Assembly: GCA_044224515.1 (NCBI GenBank)
Contig: JBGAKH010000006.1
Span: 62,001-126,000 of the forward strand
Direction: 5' to 3'
From: JBBATK01 sp044224515
Lineage (GTDB): Bacteria; Bacteroidota; Ignavibacteria; Kapaibacteriales; NICIL-2
Length of the DNA stretch: 64,000 nt
The notes under the pieces were generated by a model. The model ran no database searches. It was not told the origin of the DNA and worked only from the letters and a program-made list of their open reading frames with translations. Position 1 is the stretch's first letter; each line of letters starts with the position of its first letter. This document shows positions 59,448 through 64,000 of this stretch, piece by piece. Position numbers and translations under genes: made by a program.

Positions 59448-60701
59448 CTAGATGTCTTTTGGGGGAGACAATGAGGATAGCTTTTCTTCGATGGCATCCT
59501 CACTGGGGTGACGAAGAGAGGTCATAAGGTACGGTGATACATCTTCAAGTAATCCTGTCATCGTTTCTTTGTTGATGTACTCTACCACTTTTTCAATACT
59601 CTTCGTTTGCTCGAAAACTCGGAGCTGGCGATCCGCGCCACTACCCATTTCGAGGATCTGATAGATGTATTGAAGATGTTGGCGTGAACCAAGATCGTCG
59701 ACGACGTCATCTACGAAATCCAAGAGTTCACGAATGAGGTCTCTCGCCGGAAGTTCTTGTTGTCGACCGAAGTCGATCAACTTTCCGTCCAAGCCATAAC
59801 GAACGGCGCGCCACTTATTCTCCATGAGGAGCATGCGAGGATAAACACGGAATTGAAGGTTCTTCTCGTAGAGAGAAAAGAGCTTTGCGACCAAGGCCTG
59901 CACCAATGCCACGATGGCGATCGTTTCATCGACACGCATTGGTAAGTCGCAAATGCGAATCTCAAGAGTGGGGAAGGTTGGGTGTGGTCGAACATCCCAC
60001 CAAATCTTCTTTGGATTATCGATACAATTCGTTCGCATGAGTAGATCAACATAGCTTTCATACTCACCCCAGCTTGCGAAGTAGTCGGGTATGTTCGTTC
60101 TCGGAAAGCGTTCGAAGACCTTTGAACGATAGGACTTCAAACCGGTATCCATTCCCATCCAAAACGGAGAGTTGGTACTAATCGCAAGGATGTGCGGCAA
60201 GAAATACCGCATAACGTTCATGATCTGAATTTGCGTTTCTCGATTTTCAATGCCAATATGAATGTGCATGCCGAAAATGAGGAGAGAACGAGCCAGCATC
60301 TGCATGTCGCGCACCACATTTTGATAGTGCTCGTCGGGATAGATTTCCTGCTCCTGCCACTTTGCAAAGGGATGTGTTGAAGCCGCACCGATAAGCAAGT
60401 GATTGGAATTGGCAAGATGCGCAATCATGGAGCGAATTTTCGTCAACTCGAAATGTGCTTCTTTGGTATTGCGGCAGATGCCGGTTCCAATCTCAAGCAT
60501 CGATCCGTGCATCTCCGGCTTAACGTGTTCATGGAGTATCAAGCGTCCCTTTGAAATCAACTCAAGGTTGATGTGAGACTTGAGATCAAAGCTCTTGGGG
60601 TCAATAACCATGTATTCTTCTTCAATTCCTATAGTGAACGAGGGGCGTTCATAGGGATTCGAAGCCTTGAGGCTATTGGAGAATTGGTCGGCGTACTTCA
60701 T
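59448..60701 (-). CDS. GCS2-type carboxylate-amine ligase (YbdK family)
   Basis: 417 residues from ATG 60701, six bases after AGAGGA; the frame is open to 60797 but those codons do not match. TIGIEEEYMVID, MHGSMLEIGTG, GAASTHPF, MHIHIGIENRE and TLEIRICDLPMRVDE are the family blocks of glutamate-cysteine ligase-like (GCS2) enzymes. It should join an amino acid carboxylate to an amine with ATP; the substrate pair is not known (glutamate-cysteine ligase activity is weak in YbdK). Confidence 0.9.
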   Translation of the reverse strand: MKYADQFSNSLKASNPYERPSFTIGIEEEYMVIDPKSFDLKSHINLELISKGRLILHEHVKPEMHGSMLEIGTGICRNTKEAHFELTKIRSMIAHLANSNHLLIGAASTHPFAKWQEQEIYPDEHYQNVVRDMQMLARSLLIFGMHIHIGIENRETQIQIMNVMRYFLPHILAISTNSPFWMGMDTGLKSYRSKVFERFPRTNIPDYFASWGEYESYVDLLMRTNCIDNPKKIWWDVRPHPTFPTLEIRICDLPMRVDETIAIVALVQALVAKLFSLYEKNLQFRVYPRMLLMENKWRAVRYGLDGKLIDFGRQQELPARDLIRELLDFVDDVVDDLGSRQHLQYIYQILEMGSGADRQLRVFEQTKSIEKVVEYINKETMTGLLEDVSPYLMTSLRHPSEDAIEEKLSSLSPPKDI

Positions 60702-61057
60702 AAAAAATCCTCTTGATACCGAAACTCCCTGAGGAGCTCGTGTGTGCTGACACCGCGTTTTCAGCAATATAGTAAACCAATGCAAACTGCGTTTCAACTT
60801 AAAAAGACGTATAAAAAAGCCTAATACAGCTTAAAAACAGAACTTTTCAAAAAAGTTGCACTTTTTTTTCACGAAGGTGTAACGTCCATACACTCCGTCG
60901 GTTATTGATCCATGAGAGCCGGATGAACAATGAACTTCGATACAGACTGCAGGTCCTAGACAAACGCAGAACATGAGGTTCACTATTCTGACCAAAAGCT
61001 CTCCTTCGTACGCAACAAAACCTTATTTTTAATAACACCATATTAGTAGGAGTACCT
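60702..61057. promoter_or_regulatory. 356-base divergent intergenic region
   Basis: Between the ybdK-type gene (minus) and a lipoprotein gene (plus). It must hold both promoters. It has an AT-rich AACTTTT-C-AAAAAAGTT hairpin followed by a T run (60841-60869) and a good AGGAG five bases before 61058. No ORF that I can support. Confidence 0.4.
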
Positions 61058-61939
61058 ATGAAAAACGCAAAAAGTCGCTTGTTCGCAGGCGCAATTGTTG
61101 CTCTCTTCGTCTTCGGACTCTTTCTGCAAAGCTGCAGTTCGAATTCCGCAACACCGGTAACCGGATCAGATAATGCAGTGCCGATGGTTAGTGCAAATGC
61201 TAGCGGCTTGATTGTTCCTGATTTCGCGGTTGATCAATCCGGTTTCGATAACTCCGTTGCAATGGACCCGACTCCGGGTGGTGGAACAGGTCGTGACACT
61301 ACGGTAAAGGGTGGCGGACCGGATACTTCAAAGGGTGGCGGTAGCGGCAACAGTGGACCGGGCAACAAAGGTTCTGTACGTATGCGCCCACTTCCCATTC
61401 CTTGTCTAGGTTTGGATTCAGCTCAGATGGCGCAACTTCGTCAGATCATGGCAGATGCCGCTGCTGCAAGCAAGGCTGCTGCCGATGCATATCGTTTGGC
61501 AATGGCGCCGGTTCGTACAGCTGACAGCATCGCAATGGCAGCATACCGCGAGTCAACAAAGGATGTTCAAAAGCAACTTCAAGATCTCCAAAAGTCATAT
61601 CGTCAGAAGGCCGCAGACGTCATGGCTCAAGTAAAAGCAGGTACAATGTCGCGTGCAGACGCACAAGTTGCTTTGCAAGCATTGAAGGATGAATTTGCAG
61701 CAGCTTCAAAAGCACTCGTAGCTCAATTGACAGCAGCTCGTGAAGCATTGAGAACAGCATTGTCTGCAAACGACGCACAACGTAAGGCTGCGAACGATGC
61801 ATACCAAGCTGCACTGAAGCAAATCCAAACGGATATGAATGCCAAGATCGCAGCGATGTTGACACCGGAACAATTGGCTTTGTGGAATTTGTGGCTCAGC
61901 GGTGGTGATCCGTGCAAAGGCAAAGGACCGAGAAAATAA
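61058..61939 (+). CDS. Helical lipoprotein with Gly-rich linker
   Basis: 293 residues. AGGAG lies five bases upstream of ATG 61058. Lipobox LQSC (Cys26). Residues ~70-110 are a Gly/Ser/Asp-rich low-complexity linker. Residues ~125-275 are strongly helical, Ala/Lys/Gln-rich (KASKALVAQLTAAREAL..., a coiled-coil-like stretch), and end with MLTPEQLALW, similar to the LTPEQ motif of Spy/CpxP-type periplasmic proteins. Probably a periplasmic or outer-membrane-tethered protein; specific role unknown. Confidence 0.8.
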   Translation: MKNAKSRLFAGAIVALFVFGLFLQSCSSNSATPVTGSDNAVPMVSANASGLIVPDFAVDQSGFDNSVAMDPTPGGGTGRDTTVKGGGPDTSKGGGSGNSGPGNKGSVRMRPLPIPCLGLDSAQMAQLRQIMADAAAASKAAADAYRLAMAPVRTADSIAMAAYRESTKDVQKQLQDLQKSYRQKAADVMAQVKAGTMSRADAQVALQALKDEFAAASKALVAQLTAAREALRTALSANDAQRKAANDAYQAALKQIQTDMNAKIAAMLTPEQLALWNLWLSGGDPCKGKGPRK

Positions 61940-61975
61940 GCTGACTATGTTCGCTTAGATTCGGAACAGTTTTGA

Positions 61976-62010
61976 AACGACCGCCCCTTTACCGAGGCGG
62001 TCGTTTTTTT
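61976..62010 (+). terminator. Rho-independent terminator after the helical lipoprotein
   Basis: CGACCGCC / GGCGGTCG 8-bp stem (extended by AA/TT), 10-base loop, then seven T. Strong. Confidence 0.92.
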
Positions 62011-62159
62011 TAGACCTGATAGTTGGGAAGTACAACCAAGGACTACCCGGCTAAAGCCCAACGTGACGAAGGGAGCTAGGCAGCAGCTGTTCAATTGAAC
62101 AGACAAGTGCCGTTTCAACAGGGGCATCTGCGAACTGAAACATGAGTGAGCTGAGTTGT

Positions 62160-63500
62160 CTAGGTTTGCAATAAGATGGAGTGTAAGTTTCTGTACAAGC
62201 TCTCCGCGGAGTCGCTGCGACATATGACCACACTCGTATGCTCGGTTTCCATCCAGGAACATCGAAGTATATCCTCCGAAGGCTCATGCGTCGCGACCGT
62301 CGAGGCTAAACGTTGCAGAGGGAGGTCGGGCGTGTGAATGAGCACAATGCAGTCAACTCCGTCGTGACGTGTCGATGAAACATCGTCAGGTAAACGCGAG
62401 ATGAGAGCAGAGCATGACTCCGGATCGATACACACGCTAAGAGCCGAACTGCCGCTGCTTAAATGATGAAGACCGGCCAATTCAGTCGCACAGCGAATGG
62501 CTTCAGTTCGAAGTCCTTGTGCTGCAGTAAGTGAACGCGCTTGCATGTGGATGACGCTCACTGCTGGAATACGCAAAGCCACGCCCAAGCTTCGGGCACT
62601 GTGATCTGCGTCAATACGTGTCGATGGACCATCCGGATTGCGGAGATGGCGCACGTTCATCGTTATGTTTGCCGCACGCAAGGGTTCGATCATACTCGGG
62701 TAAAGCAGCTTGAGGCCGGCAGCTGCCAAGGTGTATGCCTGTGCGTAACTCAGTTGTGGAATGAGGCGAGCATTGTTCACGACGGATGGATCGGCACTGC
62801 GAAGTCCTTCAACATCGGTGTACACTGTCAGCTCCTCAGCATGGAGGAGTTGCGCCATAAGAGCCGCGCTGAGATTCGAACTTTCCCGACCCATCGTGGT
62901 GGTGTGTCCACCTTCCGAACGCGCTATAAAACCGGCCATAATCACAATCTTCCCCGAATCTAATATCGGTAAGAGAAGGCGTGCAGAGTTGTAATGACTT
63001 TCGCGACGCAGGGGACGAGCCGCACCATGGGTGCCATCCGTAACAATGATCTCTTCTGCGTTCACGGTTTGCGTCGTGATGCCTTGATCGCCCAAGTAAA
63101 GTCCGATAAGTACCGAAGCGATGTGTTCACCAAACGCAAGCACTTTGTCTCGAATACGAGGGGTGAGTTGCTTGGTGATAGCAATACCCCTAAGAAGTTG
63201 TAATATCTCCGCTCTCGATTGTTCTACGTAGCGAGCAAACGTCTGTTTGGAGTCGACACTGTGGAGCAACGCCTCAGACCAAGATTGTGTGCGCCGCAGA
63301 AGATCATCGCAGCGTTGTTCGGCACGCTCGGCCGAGTCGATGGCAAGTGTGCAGCATGCGTCGAGCTCCCGGGTACTGTTGCTAAGCGCAGATACAATGA
63401 CTAAACAGGGCGAAGATGTGCGCTGTCGAAGAATTTCCGCCATTGCCATAAAATCCTCTGCACTGCGAAGGATGGATCCGCCAAACTTTAAGACGTGCAT
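62160..63500 (-). CDS. lysC: Aspartate kinase
   Basis: 446 residues. KFGGSIL at the start (ATP/Asp site), SALSNSTRELD, GFIARSEGGHTTTMGRESSNLSA, VYTDVEGLRSADP and YPSMIEPLRAANI are aspartokinase blocks. The C-terminal third (~305 on) has ACT-like regulatory sequence (VSVIHMQARSLTAAQG). Phosphorylates aspartate in the first step to Lys/Thr/Met/DAP. The gene stands alone in the window. Confidence 0.94.
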   Translation of the reverse strand: MHVLKFGGSILRSAEDFMAMAEILRQRTSSPCLVIVSALSNSTRELDACCTLAIDSAERAEQRCDDLLRRTQSWSEALLHSVDSKQTFARYVEQSRAEILQLLRGIAITKQLTPRIRDKVLAFGEHIASVLIGLYLGDQGITTQTVNAEEIIVTDGTHGAARPLRRESHYNSARLLLPILDSGKIVIMAGFIARSEGGHTTTMGRESSNLSAALMAQLLHAEELTVYTDVEGLRSADPSVVNNARLIPQLSYAQAYTLAAAGLKLLYPSMIEPLRAANITMNVRHLRNPDGPSTRIDADHSARSLGVALRIPAVSVIHMQARSLTAAQGLRTEAIRCATELAGLHHLSSGSSALSVCIDPESCSALISRLPDDVSSTRHDGVDCIVLIHTPDLPLQRLASTVATHEPSEDILRCSWMETEHTSVVICRSDSAESLYRNLHSILLQT

Positions 63501-63554
63501 GACTAGAACAGACTGTGATGTATAAAATACTCGGCCTTGTTAGGCACTCAGACG

Positions 63555-64000
63555 TTAGATGTTAGAATCGACAGAACTTTTGTGAACTTCCGGGCCTTGA
63601 AACGGAAACCAAAAGCGACGACGGCCGACAACGAGGTAGACGATAACACCTATTACTGCCATACCCAAACCCATGAGTATGGCATCGGTCGAGCGTGTAC
63701 TGAAAAGCCACAACCAGATCAGAATGGAGCAGACGAGCGGCAAGGGATAGAGGAGCATGCGGAAGGGCAATGCACCACTACCTACACGTTGCCGGTACAA
63801 AACCAGACCAACGGTCTGCGCCACAAACTGAACAAGGATTCGCATGGTGAGGATCATAGCCACCACGACCTTCAGGTCGAGAAACACGATGCTCATCACG
63901 AAAGACAAAGCTCCAATAAAAAGTAATGATACATGAGGGAAGTCCTGCGTGGGATGCAAGCGTGCAAAAACATGAAAGAAGTTTCCTTCCTTTGCGGCAG
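63555..64000 (-). CDS. APC-family amino-acid permease, C-terminal part (5' end outside window)
   Basis: The frame continues past the internal TTG at 63959 to the window end, reading AAKEGNFFHVFARLHPTQDFP, typical of the loop before the last TM helices of APC-superfamily amino-acid permeases. Four hydrophobic segments follow (SLLFIGALSFVMSIVF, VVVAMILTMRILVQFV, MLLYPLPLVCSILIWLWLF, AILMGLGMAVIGVIVYLVV) and a basic tail. The start codon is outside the window. Substrate unknown. Confidence 0.8.
   Translation of the reverse strand, partial: AAKEGNFFHVFARLHPTQDFPHVSLLFIGALSFVMSIVFLDLKVVVAMILTMRILVQFVAQTVGLVLYRQRVGSGALPFRMLLYPLPLVCSILIWLWLFSTRSTDAILMGLGMAVIGVIVYLVVGRRRFWFPFQGPEVHKSSVDSNI

Noticed and set aside
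1..64000. CRISPR arrays, insertion sequences, prophage or integrase genes
   Set aside because: No direct-repeat/spacer arrays, transposase or integrase motifs, or terminal inverted repeats were seen while reading.

Overview
The window fits a Gram-negative bacterium of the FCB superphylum (Bacteroidota/Chlorobi/Ignavibacteria/Kapabacteria side). Three complete proteins and one that enters from the left edge end in a type IX secretion (T9SS) type A sorting domain. There are lipoproteins with C-terminal beta-barrel neighbours, a DUF4286 protein, a head-GIN-domain lipoprotein and HpnC/HpnD-type squalene synthases. G+C is moderate, and start sites are a mix of weak and good Shine-Dalgarno sequences. 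A Kapabacteria-like lineage is my best guess, but this is inference and no marker gene proves it.

Layout. 1-9 kb: secreted and redox proteins. These are a T9SS-exported peptidyl-arginine/agmatine deiminase (5' end outside the window), a mono-heme lipoprotein overlapping a mono-heme outer-membrane barrel protein, YceI, a Tat-type Rieske lipoprotein, and a 909-residue Ig-repeat T9SS protein. 9-14.5 kb: a surface-glycan block with two related small helical proteins, a perosamine-synthase-like aminotransferase and a very long GT9-type protein. 14.6-24.5 kb: DUF4286, paaBCD without paaA, a head-GIN lipoprotein, an FAH-family hydrolase, an ABC solute-binding lipoprotein, an NlpC/P60 hydrolase, LipB, tRNA-Gly(GCC) and an NtrC-type regulator. 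24.5-34.8 kb: a complete Kdp potassium-pump operon. It has a 28-codon ORF, kdpF, kdpA, kdpB, kdpC, an exported protein, an outer-membrane porin, a KdpD N-terminal sensor and a separate histidine kinase. There is no kdpE; the sigma-54-type regulator upstream is the natural partner candidate.

34.9-46 kb is mostly on the minus strand: a sugar-type solute-binding lipoprotein coupled to PBP2, a pseudo-rhomboid, an orphan NuoE, HpnD and HpnC, then a tight ubiA(HAD fusion)-dprE1-dprE2 operon. Together these last genes look like a full route from phosphoribosyl-PP and polyprenyl phosphate to polyprenyl-phospho-D-arabinofuranose, a pathway best known from mycobacteria. 46-64 kb: a small T9SS protein, a 1084-residue BNR/VPS10-type protein, ATP-dependent PEP carboxykinase, type 2 IPP isomerase and a polyprenyl diphosphate synthase, a rhodanese-fold protein with no catalytic Cys, an FKBP isomerase, a HzsA-like heme T9SS protein, a GCS2-type carboxylate-amine ligase, a helical lipoprotein, aspartate kinase and the C-terminal part of an amino-acid permease that leaves the window.

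Isoprenoid genes recur: IPP isomerase and prenyl synthase feed HpnC/D, and polyprenyl phosphate also feeds the arabinose-lipid operon. The most interesting observations are the arabinofuranose-lipid operon with its HAD fusion and lost Cys387 equivalent, the kdp operon rewired to a sigma-54-type regulator with an upstream repeat array, and the paired heme lipoprotein/heme barrel.
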